Shown in pieces: positions 32,760-41,918 of a stretch of DNA of 64,000 nucleotides. The stretch is from Glycomyces harbinensis (lineage in GTDB: Bacteria; Actinomycetota; Actinomycetes; Mycobacteriales; Micromonosporaceae), in contig NZ_FNAD01000001.1 in assembly GCF_900101745.1 (NCBI RefSeq), forward strand, positions 124,001-188,000, read 5' to 3'. The notes beneath the pieces were generated by a model. The model was not told the DNA's origin, ran no database searches, and saw nothing but the letters and a program-made list of their open reading frames with translations. The first letter of the stretch is position 1. Each line of letters starts with the position of its first letter. Both the position numbers and the translations under genes were made by a program.

Positions 32760-33449
32760 TCAGGCCGCTTCGAGGCCCGCCGCCCGGTAGCGTCCGACGG
32801 CGTCCTCGGCGGCCAGGTGCGCCACGAGCCCTCGCGCCGCATCGCGGTCCTCCGCCTCGGCGCCGACGGCCGCGGCGAAGACCGTATAGTGCTGCGCCCC
32901 TTCCGGAAGCGGCCCGACGAGCCGCGCCCGCGGCACGAACCGCAGCTCGCTCAGCTGCTGGACCGCCAGATCCGCCCGCCCGTCGAGCACGGCCTCGGCG
33001 GTGAAGCCCTTCTCGACGACCGTGGCCCGGGCGTTCACCGCCTCGTCGATCCCGAGCCGCTCCAGCAGCGACGCGAAGTACACGCCGCTCGCCCCGGTGC
33101 GCGAGTAGGCGACCGAGCGCGCGCCGAGCAGCGTCTCCTTGAGATCATCCACAGTGGATATGTTCGGAAGTGCCCCGGTATCCGGAGCCGCGGCGATCCC
33201 CACGCCCACCCGGGCGATTTCGGTGAGCGTCGACCCGTCCAGGAGGCCGTCCTCGGCCAGGCCGTCGAGCTGCGACCGCACGCCGATCATCACGTCGGGG
33301 AGGTCGCCTCCCGCAATGCGTCGCAGCAGCACGTTGGTGGGGTCGTACACCGTCTCGACCCCGTGCCCGGTCGCCCGGACGAAGCCGTCGGTCACGCCCT
33401 CGTCCAGCGCGAGCCGGACCGCCAGGGTGCTGAAGAGTCGAATCGTCAT
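32760..33449 (-). CDS. ModA-like substrate-binding protein without signal peptide
   Basis: The protein has 229 residues. It has the PBP type-2 pattern of molybdate-binding-like proteins: FSTLAVRLALDEGVTDGFVRATGHGVETVYDPTNVLLRRI, DVMIGVRSQLDGLAEDG, and SVAYSRTGASGVYFASLLERLGI. The N-terminus (MTIRLFSTLAV) has no signal peptide or lipobox, and no cognate permease lies nearby. It is therefore probably cytoplasmic and would bind an anion or sugar acid rather than serve uptake. It ends the xyloside operon, 16 bases behind the aldehyde dehydrogenase. The role is unknown. Confidence 0.75.
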   Translation of the reverse strand: MTIRLFSTLAVRLALDEGVTDGFVRATGHGVETVYDPTNVLLRRIAGGDLPDVMIGVRSQLDGLAEDGLLDGSTLTEIARVGVGIAAAPDTGALPNISTVDDLKETLLGARSVAYSRTGASGVYFASLLERLGIDEAVNARATVVEKGFTAEAVLDGRADLAVQQLSELRFVPRARLVGPLPEGAQHYTVFAAAVGAEAEDRDAARGLVAHLAAEDAVGRYRAAGLEAA

Positions 33450-33465
33450 GCGGCTCCTTCCCGGA

Positions 33466-34899
33466 TCATCCGGCCACCTGCGTGTACACGGCGACGGTGT
33501 ACTCGCCGATGCCCTCGGTGCCGCCCTCGCGGCCGTAGCCGGAGGACTTGACGCCGCCGAACGGCGCCTGCGCCACCGCGAGCGCGGTGCCGTTGACGCC
33601 GATCATGCCGGCGTCCAGTCGCGCGGCCACCTGCCGCGCCTGCGCCTCCGGCCCGAAGACGTACGCGGCCAGTCCCTGCTCCACGGCGTTCGCGCGGCGC
33701 ACCGCCTCGTCGAGCGACCGGTACGGCAGCACCGGCGCGATGGGGCCGAACGGCTCCTCGGTGAGGATCCGCGCGTCCTCGTGGACGTCGACCACCACGG
33801 TCGGCTCGTAGAACCATCCCGGCAGCGACGCGACGCGGCGCCCGCCGGTGAGCACGCGCGCGCCGGTCTCCCGCAGATCCTCCATGAGGGACTCGACCGC
33901 GGCGAGCCGGCGTTCGTTCGCCAGCGGCCCGACGTCGGTCCCGTCCCGGTCGCCCGGGCCCACCTTGAGCCGCCCTGCCGCCGCGGCGAAGTGGGCCGCG
34001 AACGAGTCCGCGTCCTCGTGCGGGACGAAGAACCTGGTGGGGGAGATGCACACCTGCCCCGCGTTGCGGAACTTCGCACCGGCCAAGGCGTTCGCGGCGG
34101 CTTCGACGTCCGCGCCCGGCAGCACGATCACCGGCGCGTGGCCGCCGAGTTCGAGGCTCAGCGGCTGCAGGTGCTCGGCGGAGAGCCGCACCAGTTCCCG
34201 GCCGACCGGGATCGATCCGGTCAGCGTGATCTTCCTGATCACGGGCGAGCCGATGACCTGCCGGGCGATCTGGGGCGCGTCGCCGGTGACGAGCGCGATC
34301 GCCGTCCCCGGCAGCCCCGCGTCCAGCAGCGCGTCGACCAGTGCGGCCGCGGCGCCGGGCGCCTCCTCCGCCGGTTTCACCAGGATGCTGCATCCGGCCG
34401 CGATCGCCGGGGCGATCTTGCGGGCCGGGAGCGAGGCGGGGAAGTTCCACGCCGAGAACGCGGCCACCGGCCCGACCGGGCGGCGCTCGACGGTGAACTC
34501 GCGGTCGCCCTCCGTCCAGGTCCGGCCGAGGTCGCGCACGGCCTCCTCGGCGTACCAGTCGAAGTAGCCCGCCGACTGCTCCACTTCGGACCTCGCCTCG
34601 GCCAGGGGCTTGCCCTGTTCGGCGGTGATGGTCCGGGCGATGTCCTCGGCGCGCGACCGCAGGATCGACGCCGCGGCGTCGAGCACGCCGGCGCGCTGCT
34701 CCGGCGCGAACTGCCGCCAGGCCGCGAAGCCCCGGTCGACGGCGGCGAGGGCCTCCTCCACATCGGACTCGCCCGCGCGCGCCACCGTGCCGATCACCTC
34801 GCCGGTGGCGGGGTCGCGGATCGGGTCCGCCGCGCCGTCCGCCGCCGGGCGCCACCGTCCGTCGATGAACAGCAGCGACTGCTTGTCCGCCTCGGTCAT
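33466..34899 (-). CDS. NAD(P)-dependent aldehyde dehydrogenase (succinate-semialdehyde type)
   Basis: The protein has 477 residues from ATG 34899, overlapping the GH39 stop by ATGA. Features are AFSAWNFPASLPARKIAPAIAAGCSILVKPAEEAP (Rossmann and Asn-Phe-Pro), LELGGHAPVIV with the general-base Glu, FRNAGQVCISPTRFFV with the catalytic Cys, and EEPFGPIAPVLPYR. This is the SSADH-like ALDH branch, which includes 2-oxoglutarate-semialdehyde dehydrogenases of oxidative pentose pathways. Substrate choice between these cannot be read from sequence. Its place in a xylosidase/ABC operon suggests oxidation of an aldehyde derived from pentose breakdown. Confidence 0.88.
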   Translation of the reverse strand: MTEADKQSLLFIDGRWRPAADGAADPIRDPATGEVIGTVARAGESDVEEALAAVDRGFAAWRQFAPEQRAGVLDAAASILRSRAEDIARTITAEQGKPLAEARSEVEQSAGYFDWYAEEAVRDLGRTWTEGDREFTVERRPVGPVAAFSAWNFPASLPARKIAPAIAAGCSILVKPAEEAPGAAAALVDALLDAGLPGTAIALVTGDAPQIARQVIGSPVIRKITLTGSIPVGRELVRLSAEHLQPLSLELGGHAPVIVLPGADVEAAANALAGAKFRNAGQVCISPTRFFVPHEDADSFAAHFAAAAGRLKVGPGDRDGTDVGPLANERRLAAVESLMEDLRETGARVLTGGRRVASLPGWFYEPTVVVDVHEDARILTEEPFGPIAPVLPYRSLDEAVRRANAVEQGLAAYVFGPEAQARQVAARLDAGMIGVNGTALAVAQAPFGGVKSSGYGREGGTEGIGEYTVAVYTQVAG

Positions 34900-36620
34900 C
34901 GGGGCTCCAGGACGACGAGCGACACCGACGGCAGCGGCAGGCTCGTCTCGTATCGCAGGCTCCCCTCGGTCGCGTCGAGGAGACGCTGCCCGCCGACGGT
35001 CTCCAGGCCCTGCCGGGCGTGGATGCGCTCGAGCGCCTCGGCGTCCGGCTCCTGCGGCGACCCGAGCTCCCGCCAGACGGTGTGCGAATTGGAGTGCTCG
35101 GCGTCGATGCGGTACTCGGTCACGGCGTACGAGGACGCCGCGAGGCCGGTGAACCCGAGCGTCGCGGTCGCCGCGCCGTCCTCGGCGTACTGGTCGTCGC
35201 TGTGGCGCCAGACCAGGGCGGTCACGGTGCCGTCGGCGCCGATGGACGCGAGCGCGTCGATCTCCTCGGGCATCCCGTGCTCGCGCCCGGACAGGTCGTC
35301 GATCGGCCAGGCCGCGTCGGACTCGGCGCCGAGGCGCCGCTCGCCGAGCTTCGCGAAGAGCCGGTAGGCGTTCATGAACGGCTTCTCGATGCCGCCCTGG
35401 GTGATCCACGAGCGCGTGCCCTCGAAGTAGCGTTCGCCCTCGAAGTAGAACGACCAGGTGGTCGCCTGCTCGATGTTGCCGGAGTGACTCGCGCTGAGGT
35501 CGAGGAGCTTCTTCATGAGCTTCGCCTGGAACACCGGGTAGTACTCGTTGTTCTGAAACTGGAAGTTCGGGTTGTCGTAGGCGCTGTGGTGGGCGGGCAC
35601 GCCCGCGTCGCACTCGTCCACGATCGCGGGGAGCGCCGCGTACTCGGGGAACTCGCCCATGACGGCGAGCAGCCGGTCGACCTCGAAGAGCATCTTCACC
35701 GAGGAGGGCGACTCCTTGACGGGCGCCGGGGCGCCGACGGGCCCGTAGGTGCGCCACGGCGTGAACGCCGATCCCTTGGTGTGGAACGAGACGTAGTCCA
35801 GCGGTGTCGCGGTCTTCGCGCAGTGGGCGAGGAAGCCGCGCAGGAACTCGACGCCCTTGTCGCCGCCGGTGACGGACGGGCCGCCGATCCGGGCCTCGGG
35901 GAGCACGCCGCGGATCGCCTCGACGGTGACGGTGTAGAGGTCGTAGTACTGCTGGGGGGTGCCGCGCCAGTAGAAGATGTCGGGCTCGTTCCACAGCTCC
36001 CACACCCAGGTCGCGACCTCGTCGGCCCCGTAGCGTTCGAGCACGTGCTCGGCGGTCGCGGCGCACAGCCCGGCCCACTTGCCGTAGTCCTTGGGCGGGA
36101 ACGACCACAGGCCGTTCTCGTAGGCGCTGTACACGGTCGGGCTGGGGATCGTGGTGAACACGTCGTAGGCCGTCTCCGGCACGAGGTCCTTGGGCGTGAA
36201 CCCGAGTTCGACGAGCACGTGGTGGCCGGCGCCGACGATCGCGTCGTAGGTCTCGTCCAGGAGCGTGAAGTCGTAGAACGGGTTGCCGTCGGCGTCCTCG
36301 TGGTAGACGTTCCCGTTGCCCCAGTGCGGCTGCCCCCAGCCGCTGCCGGAGCAGAACATGTAGTGGGGCCGCACGTGGAAGGACCGCGGCGAGAACTCGC
36401 CGATCTCCCTGAGCAGCCGCTTGCCGTCGGGGCGGTAGGTGTAGTTGATCTCGTCGTAGCCCATGCTCGCCCAGATGGGCGTCAGGTCCCCGAGCGGCGT
36501 CGAGGCGTCGATGCGCACCTCGGCGGCGCCCACGTGCGGCGCGTCCGGGTCGGACAGGGCCGCCCTCGGGTGCGCGTCGTTGTGTCCGGCGTGTTCGGTG
36601 GATCGCTTGCTGGTAGCCAT
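34896..36620 (-). CDS. GH39 beta-xylosidase
   Basis: The protein has 574 residues from ATG 36620, with no signal peptide, so it is cytoplasmic. The (beta/alpha)8 domain carries the acid/base Glu212 in ELWNEPDIFYW and the nucleophile Glu336 in AIVDECDAG; both contexts are diagnostic of GH39. A beta-sandwich C-terminal region follows. GH39 enzymes release xylose from xylo-oligosaccharides. The gene is two bases behind the upstream permease and overlaps the ALDH gene, so it is translated with the importer that supplies its substrate. Confidence 0.9.
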   Translation of the reverse strand: MATSKRSTEHAGHNDAHPRAALSDPDAPHVGAAEVRIDASTPLGDLTPIWASMGYDEINYTYRPDGKRLLREIGEFSPRSFHVRPHYMFCSGSGWGQPHWGNGNVYHEDADGNPFYDFTLLDETYDAIVGAGHHVLVELGFTPKDLVPETAYDVFTTIPSPTVYSAYENGLWSFPPKDYGKWAGLCAATAEHVLERYGADEVATWVWELWNEPDIFYWRGTPQQYYDLYTVTVEAIRGVLPEARIGGPSVTGGDKGVEFLRGFLAHCAKTATPLDYVSFHTKGSAFTPWRTYGPVGAPAPVKESPSSVKMLFEVDRLLAVMGEFPEYAALPAIVDECDAGVPAHHSAYDNPNFQFQNNEYYPVFQAKLMKKLLDLSASHSGNIEQATTWSFYFEGERYFEGTRSWITQGGIEKPFMNAYRLFAKLGERRLGAESDAAWPIDDLSGREHGMPEEIDALASIGADGTVTALVWRHSDDQYAEDGAATATLGFTGLAASSYAVTEYRIDAEHSNSHTVWRELGSPQEPDAEALERIHARQGLETVGGQRLLDATEGSLRYETSLPLPSVSLVVLEPR

Positions 36621-36622
36621 GG

Positions 36623-37516
36623 TCAGCCTTTCAAACCGGTGTTGCTGATGCCAGCGACGATGAACCGCTGGGCGAAGAGGAAAACGAGGAGCGGGGGAGC
36701 GATGGCGAGGATGGTCGAGGCCATGACCACGCCGTACTCCGAGTCGCCGTACGCCGATCGGAAGGTGATCAGCGCGAGCGGGAGGGTCTGCATCGACGGC
36801 GTGCTCGTGGCGATGAGCGGCCACAGGAAGTCGTTCCACGCCGCGAGGAACACGAGGATGCCGAGGGTCGCCAGGCCGGGCCTGATGAGCGGCAGCACGA
36901 TGTACCGGTAGTTCTGCCAGGCGTTCGCGCCGTCGATCTTGGCGGCCTCGGTGAGCTCCACGGGCAGGTTCGCGATGAACTGCCGCAACAGGACCACCCC
37001 GAACAGCGACACGACGTGCGGGATGATGAGCGCCCCGTACGTGTTCAGGAGCCCCAGCGCCGCGAACTGCTGGAACAGCGGCACCAGGATGACCTCGGTG
37101 GGGATGAGCATCGCCAGGACGATGACGCTCAGGACGACCGCGCTGCCGCGGAACGGGAGCTTCGCCAGCGCGTACGCCATCATCGAGCAGACCACGAGCG
37201 CGAGCAGCGTGGCGCACACGGCGACGACGGTGCTGTTGAAGAACGCGACGAAGACGTTGACGGCGCGCCCGTCCGGCTGGACGAGCTTCGACCAGTTGGC
37301 CGAGGTGAGCATCGACGGGATGAACCCGGCCCCTTCGGTCGCGCGCTCGGCGTTGAAGGAGCCGATGAGCGTCCACAGGAGCGGGAGCGTCCACCCGAGG
37401 GCGAAGACGGTCGCGATCGCGGTGGCGAGGCGCTTGGCGCGCCGGGCCTCGGGCCTGTGGGCCCGCTTTCGCCGCGGAGTGGTCTCCGTTGTGGCGGTAA
37501 GGGTCGCAGTGCTCAT
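36623..37516 (-). CDS. Sugar ABC transporter permease, MalG type
   Basis: The protein has 297 residues from ATG 37516. It has six membrane helices and the carbohydrate-uptake-1 loop EAAKIDGANAWQNYRYIVLPLIRPG (EAA motif, about residues 196-220), which docks the ATPase. The N-terminus is basic. MalG-type subunits pair with the MalF-type permease encoded upstream. Coupled by ATGA to that gene. Confidence 0.93.
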   Translation of the reverse strand: MSTATLTATTETTPRRKRAHRPEARRAKRLATAIATVFALGWTLPLLWTLIGSFNAERATEGAGFIPSMLTSANWSKLVQPDGRAVNVFVAFFNSTVVAVCATLLALVVCSMMAYALAKLPFRGSAVVLSVIVLAMLIPTEVILVPLFQQFAALGLLNTYGALIIPHVVSLFGVVLLRQFIANLPVELTEAAKIDGANAWQNYRYIVLPLIRPGLATLGILVFLAAWNDFLWPLIATSTPSMQTLPLALITFRSAYGDSEYGVVMASTILAIAPPLLVFLFAQRFIVAGISNTGLKG

Positions 37517-38430
37517 CGCGACTCCCTCCTTCGGGTCAGGGCGAGCTGGAGGACGGTGACGACGAGGATGATGAAGGCCAGGGTCCAGCCGATCGCGGAC
37601 GCGTAGCCGGTCTGGAAGTCGCGGAAGCCCGACTCGTAGAGCATCTGGAGGACCACGCGGGTGGAGCCCGCGGGCCCGCCCTGGGTCACCAGGTACACCT
37701 GCTCGAAGACCTTGAACGAGTCGATGAGCCGCAGGAGCACCACGAGCATGAGCACCGGCGCGATGGCCGGGAGCGTGACGTATCGGAAGCGCTGCCAGAC
37801 GTTCGCGCCGTCGATCTTCGCGGCCTCGTAGAGCTGGGCCGGGATGTCCTGGAGCGCGGCGAGCAGCACCAGGAGCGGGAAGCCGACGCGCCACCACAGG
37901 GTGATGAGCACGACGCCGCCCATGGCCTGGCCCGGCGTCGACAGCCACGCCTGCTCGGGCAGTCCGACCGCCGACAGGACCTGGTTCAGGTTGCCGCCCA
38001 GCGGGTTGAGCGCGGTCTGCCAGATGATGGCGACGGCCGCGCCCGTGAGCAGGTAGGGCGAGATGAACGCCGCGCGGATCGCTCCGCGCCCGCCCAGCGG
38101 CTGGTTGAGCAGCATCGCGAGCAGCAGGCCGACCGCGACGAGGATGGGCACGTTGAGGACCACGAACAGCGCCGTGTTCCCCAGGGCCGCACGGAAGTCG
38201 GGGTCGGTGGCGAGGTGGGCGTAGTTGTCGAGGCCGACGAATCCGCCGGTGCCCTCGGCCATGTTGGTGTCGGTGAGGCTGGTCCAGAAGCCCGAGACGA
38301 TCGGGACGCCCCACAGGAACAGCATGAGCAGCAGGAACGGTGCGGCGAAGAGGAAGCCCACGCGGGTGAGCCGCTTGCGGCGCCTCGGCCGGTCGGTCCG
38401 CGCCTCGCGTTCGATCACGTCGGTGCTCAT
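37513..38430 (-). CDS. Sugar ABC transporter permease, MalF type
   Basis: The protein has 305 residues from ATG 38430, with six membrane helices. Its EAA loop is YEAAKIDGANVWQRFRYVTLPAIAPV, and the segment QVYLVTQGGPAGSTRVVLQMLYESGF is typical of the MalF-type partner in CUT1 importers. It overlaps the binding-protein gene by ATGA upstream and the second permease by ATGA downstream. No ATPase is encoded in the operon. Confidence 0.93.
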   Translation of the reverse strand: MSTDVIEREARTDRPRRRKRLTRVGFLFAAPFLLLMLFLWGVPIVSGFWTSLTDTNMAEGTGGFVGLDNYAHLATDPDFRAALGNTALFVVLNVPILVAVGLLLAMLLNQPLGGRGAIRAAFISPYLLTGAAVAIIWQTALNPLGGNLNQVLSAVGLPEQAWLSTPGQAMGGVVLITLWWRVGFPLLVLLAALQDIPAQLYEAAKIDGANVWQRFRYVTLPAIAPVLMLVVLLRLIDSFKVFEQVYLVTQGGPAGSTRVVLQMLYESGFRDFQTGYASAIGWTLAFIILVVTVLQLALTRRRESR

Positions 38431-39704
38431 CGGCCCGCCCCCTCGATCGCGGCGGTCGCCTGCTCGGCGGCGTCGGTCATGAGCGCCACGGGGTCCTCGT
38501 TGCGGTACACGATGGACTGCGTCGCGTTGATGAGGTACGTGAAGGCCTGGTTCCAGCGCGGGGCGTAGGGGACGAACCGCGCGCGGGGCTGCTCCTGGAC
38601 GAACGTGGTCATCGCGGCGATCACGGGATCGTCGCTCGCGGCCACCTCGGCGTCGACGCCGTTGAACGACGGCGCCTGCGAGCCCGCCCAGGTGACGCTG
38701 CCTTCGCGGACGACCCATTCGATGAACTTGGCCGCCTCGGCGTGCACCCAATCGTCATTGCTGCGCTGCTTGGGGATGCAGTAGATGTGCGAGGTGGCCG
38801 CGACGGCCGGGGCCGCGTCGAAGAACGTCGGGACGGGGGCGACCCCGAAGTCCTTGCCGCCCTCTTCGTTGGCCTTCACCATGTCGGCGAGGCCCCAGGG
38901 GCCGATGAAGATCATGCCGACCTGCTCGTCCTGGAACTGCTGTCCCATCTGGACGCCGTCGAGCAGCTGGCTGGGGGAGATGCCGTCCTCGTGGACCCAG
39001 CGCCGCTCCATGTCGATCGCCTCGATGGCGGCGTCGGAGCCGAACAGGGCCCGGTCGCCGTCGACGAGTTCGCCGCCGTTCTGCCAGTTCATGGTCAGCC
39101 ACGGCATCCATGTGGCGGGTTCGCGGATGAACCCCCACACGTCGATGTCCCGCAGGGCCTTGCCGGCCTCGACGAAGCTCGCGGCGTCCTGGGGCGGCGC
39201 GTCCGGATCGAGCCCGGCGGCCTCGAAGAGCCGCCGGTTGTAGACCATGGCCTGCGGCCCGGTGCTCATGGTGACGCCCAGGCGCCTGCCCTCGACGACG
39301 GCCAGGTCCTGGGTGCCTTCGCCGAAGTCGGACTCGGCGAAGCTCATGGAAGCGAGGTCGATCTCGTGGAGGAACCGCCGCAGGGGCGGGACCTCGTTGT
39401 TGTGCAGGGCCATGATCGCCGGCGGGTTCCCGGCGATGGTCGAGGTGACGAGCTTGGTGAGGTAGTCGCCGCCGTAGGCCGGCGCCGACATGCGGACCTG
39501 CGCTCCCGTCGACTGCTCGTTGTAGCGGTCGACGATCTGCTGCATCACGACGCCGTCGGGCCCCGTGTAGAAGGTGACGAACTCGAGCACGTTGCCGCCG
39601 GCCGCGGTGGTGTCGTCGAACGGGGAGCCGCACCCGGTGAGGAGTGCGCCCGCCGAGAGGGCCGTTCCGGCTTCGAGGAGTCGTCTTCGAGTGATCTGGA
39701 CCAT
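38427..39704 (-). CDS. Sugar-binding lipoprotein of an ABC importer
   Basis: The protein has 425 residues. The signal (MVQITRRRLLEAGTALSAGALLTGC) carries both an RRRLL twin-arginine-like start and a lipobox with the acylated Cys25. The mature part is a CUT1 extracellular solute-binding protein (LEFVTFYTGPDGVVMQQIVDRYNEQSTGA, PAIMALHNNEVPPLRRFL, GQQFQDEQVGMIFIGPWGLADMVKANEEGG). It should capture xylo-oligosaccharides, judging by the downstream GH39 gene; the exact ligand is inference. It is the first gene of a six-gene minus-strand operon running to 32760. Confidence 0.92.
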   Translation of the reverse strand: MVQITRRRLLEAGTALSAGALLTGCGSPFDDTTAAGGNVLEFVTFYTGPDGVVMQQIVDRYNEQSTGAQVRMSAPAYGGDYLTKLVTSTIAGNPPAIMALHNNEVPPLRRFLHEIDLASMSFAESDFGEGTQDLAVVEGRRLGVTMSTGPQAMVYNRRLFEAAGLDPDAPPQDAASFVEAGKALRDIDVWGFIREPATWMPWLTMNWQNGGELVDGDRALFGSDAAIEAIDMERRWVHEDGISPSQLLDGVQMGQQFQDEQVGMIFIGPWGLADMVKANEEGGKDFGVAPVPTFFDAAPAVAATSHIYCIPKQRSNDDWVHAEAAKFIEWVVREGSVTWAGSQAPSFNGVDAEVAASDDPVIAAMTTFVQEQPRARFVPYAPRWNQAFTYLINATQSIVYRNEDPVALMTDAAEQATAAIEGAGR

Positions 39705-39799
39705 TCAGCGCGCCTCCTTGCGCGACCCGACCGGAGTCGGGGCGGTGGTCATGGGGGGTTCGGGTCGGCGTTCTCACGCCGACGCTGCGACGCTATCCC

Positions 39800-39840
39800 A
39801 GTGATTGCACATTGTCAACAATAAATAATCTGCAATTGCC
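39800..39840. promoter_or_regulatory. AT-rich operator/promoter region between the xyloside operon and its regulator
   Basis: The stretch GTGATTGCACATTGTCAACA and what follows to CTGCAATTGCC is far more AT-rich than its surroundings. TTGCA (near 39805) and TGCAA (near 39831) form an outer dyad, with ATTGT and ACAAT inside. It lies between divergent start codons at 39704 and 39879, the expected place for an FCD-type GntR operator controlling both. Confidence 0.55.
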
Positions 39841-39878
39841 TGCTATCCTCAGTTGCGACGACATTCCCAGGAGGCCTC

Positions 39879-40592
39879 GTGGACACCACCCCGTTCGCCG
39901 TCGGCGCGAACCTCCCCGCCCTGGCCGCGCTCGTCGCCGACCGCGTGCGGGACCTGATCGTGCACGGCGGCCTCGCCCCCGGCGAACGCGTCAAGGAGGC
40001 CGAACTCGCCGCCGCGATGCAGGTCAGCCGCGGACCCGTCCGCGAGGCGATCGCGCTCCTGGCCGCCGAGGGCCTCATCGAGACGCAGCGCTACCGCGGC
40101 GCCCGCGTCATCGAGATGTCCGCGCGCGACATCGACGAGGTCTACTCGCTGCGCCTCGCGATCGAGCGCCTCGCCATGGCGCGGGCCGCCGAGCGGATGA
40201 CCGCCGAGATCCGCGGCGCCATGGACGACGTGCTCGCCCGCATGAAGGACCTCCCGCCCGGGGCCGCCGTCGCCGACGTGGTGGCGCTGGACCTGGAGTT
40301 CCACGACCTCGTCTACGAGGCCGCCGACCACCGGCGCCTCGACCGCACCTGGGCCCCCATCCGCAGCCAGGTCTCGGTGTTCCTCAACGCGCGCACCGAC
40401 AAGGACTACTTCCGGCGCACCAGCTGGGAGAAGCACCGGGCGCTGCGCGACGTCCTCGTCGCCGGCGGCCCCGAAGCGGCCGTGGCCGCCGTCGAGCGCC
40501 ACATCGGCTGGGCGCTGCACCGCCTCGCCCCCTCCCACGTCAACGAGACCGGCGCCGAACCCGAGGCCCGGACCCCAGAGAGGACCACCTGA
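39879..40592 (+). CDS. GntR-family FCD-domain regulator (first paralogue)
   Basis: The protein has 237 residues from GTG 39879, with GAGG 8 bases before. The winged helix is residues 18-82 (ADRVRDLIVHGGLAPGERVKEAELAAAMQVSRGPVREAIALLAAEGLIE). The FCD ligand domain shows DIDEVYSLRLAIERLAM and the metal-ligand segment DLEFHDLVYEAADH. FCD regulators sense small acids or sugars. It is divergent from the xyloside operon and four bases ahead of the alditol oxidase, so it likely controls both. It is a close paralogue of the regulator at 41919. Confidence 0.92.
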   Translation: MDTTPFAVGANLPALAALVADRVRDLIVHGGLAPGERVKEAELAAAMQVSRGPVREAIALLAAEGLIETQRYRGARVIEMSARDIDEVYSLRLAIERLAMARAAERMTAEIRGAMDDVLARMKDLPPGAAVADVVALDLEFHDLVYEAADHRRLDRTWAPIRSQVSVFLNARTDKDYFRRTSWEKHRALRDVLVAGGPEAAVAAVERHIGWALHRLAPSHVNETGAEPEARTPERTT

Positions 40593-40595
40593 ACC

Positions 40596-41849
40596 ATGAC
40601 GACCAACTGGGCGGGAAACGTGGACTTCTCCGCGACCCGCATCGCGCGCCCCGCCTCCGTCGCCGAACTCCAGGAGACCGTGGCCGCGAACGACCGCGTC
40701 CGCGCCTTCGGCACGACGCACTCCTTCAACGACATCGCCGACACCACCGGCGTCATGGTCACCGTCGCCGACCTCCCCTCCGAAGTGGACGTCCACCCGG
40801 ACCGCCGCACCGCGACCGTCCCCGCCGGCGTGCCCTTCGCCCGCGTCGCCGCCGCCCTCCAGGCCCAGGGCCTCGCGCTGTCGAACCTGGGCTCGCTGCC
40901 GCACATCTCGGTCGCGGGCGCGGTCGCGACCGGCACCCACGGCTCCGGCGACCGCAACCCGATCCTCTCGGCCCAGGTCTCGGCCGTCGAATACGTCCGC
41001 GCCGACGGCGAACTCGCGACGGTCCGCCGCGGCGAGGACGCGTTCAACGGCTCCGTCGTCGCACTGGGGGCCCTCGGCATCGCCACCCGCCTCGAACTCG
41101 ACGTCCGCGAGACCTTCGACCTGCGCCAGGACCTCTTCCTCGACGCCGACTGGGAACCCGTGCTCGCCGACTTCGACGCGATCACCTCCGGCACCTACAG
41201 CACCAGCCTGTTCATCCAGGGCTGGGCGTCTGCCGCGATCGACCAGGTCCTCTGGAAGTCCACCGTGGACTCAGGCGAGCCCGCGCTGCCCGCCGGCGTG
41301 CGCGCCCGGCGGTCCCTCGCCCGCGCCGTCTCGCCCGTCGCCGCCGCCTCCGACGACACCGTGACCCTCCAGGCCGGCGTCCCCGGGCCGTGGCTCGAAC
41401 GCCTGCCGCACTTCCGCCACGACGCCGCACCCAGCAACGCCGGAGACGAACTCCAGAGCGAGTACTTCATCGACCGGTCGCTCGCGCCCCGCGTGCTCGA
41501 AGCCCTGCGCCGCGAGGCCGACCGGATCGACCCGGCCCTCCTCGTCTCCGAGATCAGGACCATGGCCGCGGACGACCTGTGGCTCAGCGGCGCCTACCGC
41601 CGCGACACGGTCGGCGTCCACTTCACGTGGAAGCCCGACACGACCGCCGTCGAGGGCGCGCTGGCCGCCGTCGAGCGGGTGCTCGCCGACGCCGACGCCC
41701 GACCCCACTGGGGCAAGCTCGTCGGCCCCGCGTTCGCAGACCGCCTGCCCCGCTTCCCGCGCGGGCGCGCGTTCCGCGAACTCGCCGAGTACGCCGACCC
41801 GAAGGGCAAGTTCCGCAACGCCTTCCTCGACCGCGTCCTCGGTGCCTGA
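40596..41849 (+). CDS. FAD-dependent alditol oxidase (xylitol oxidase type)
   Basis: The protein has 417 residues. It opens NWAGNVDFSATRIARPASVAEL, then RAFGTTHSFNDIADTTG (His42-Ser43, matching the flavin-linked His of AldO), PHISVAGAVATGTHGSGDRN, and ends with HWGKLVGPAFADRL, FRELAEYADPKGKFRNAFLDRVLG. This is the VAO family, alditol/xylitol oxidase branch, which oxidises the terminal CH2OH of xylitol or sorbitol to the aldose with O2, giving H2O2. It lies four bases after the first FCD regulator. The link to pentose use in this locus is inference. Confidence 0.92.
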   Translation: MTTNWAGNVDFSATRIARPASVAELQETVAANDRVRAFGTTHSFNDIADTTGVMVTVADLPSEVDVHPDRRTATVPAGVPFARVAAALQAQGLALSNLGSLPHISVAGAVATGTHGSGDRNPILSAQVSAVEYVRADGELATVRRGEDAFNGSVVALGALGIATRLELDVRETFDLRQDLFLDADWEPVLADFDAITSGTYSTSLFIQGWASAAIDQVLWKSTVDSGEPALPAGVRARRSLARAVSPVAAASDDTVTLQAGVPGPWLERLPHFRHDAAPSNAGDELQSEYFIDRSLAPRVLEALRREADRIDPALLVSEIRTMAADDLWLSGAYRRDTVGVHFTWKPDTTAVEGALAAVERVLADADARPHWGKLVGPAFADRLPRFPRGRAFRELAEYADPKGKFRNAFLDRVLGA

Positions 41850-41918
41850 TATGCCTGCGGCCGCGCCGAATACACTGGATTCCCGGACCTGATCCGAGAC
41901 GATGCGAAAGAGGTGAGC

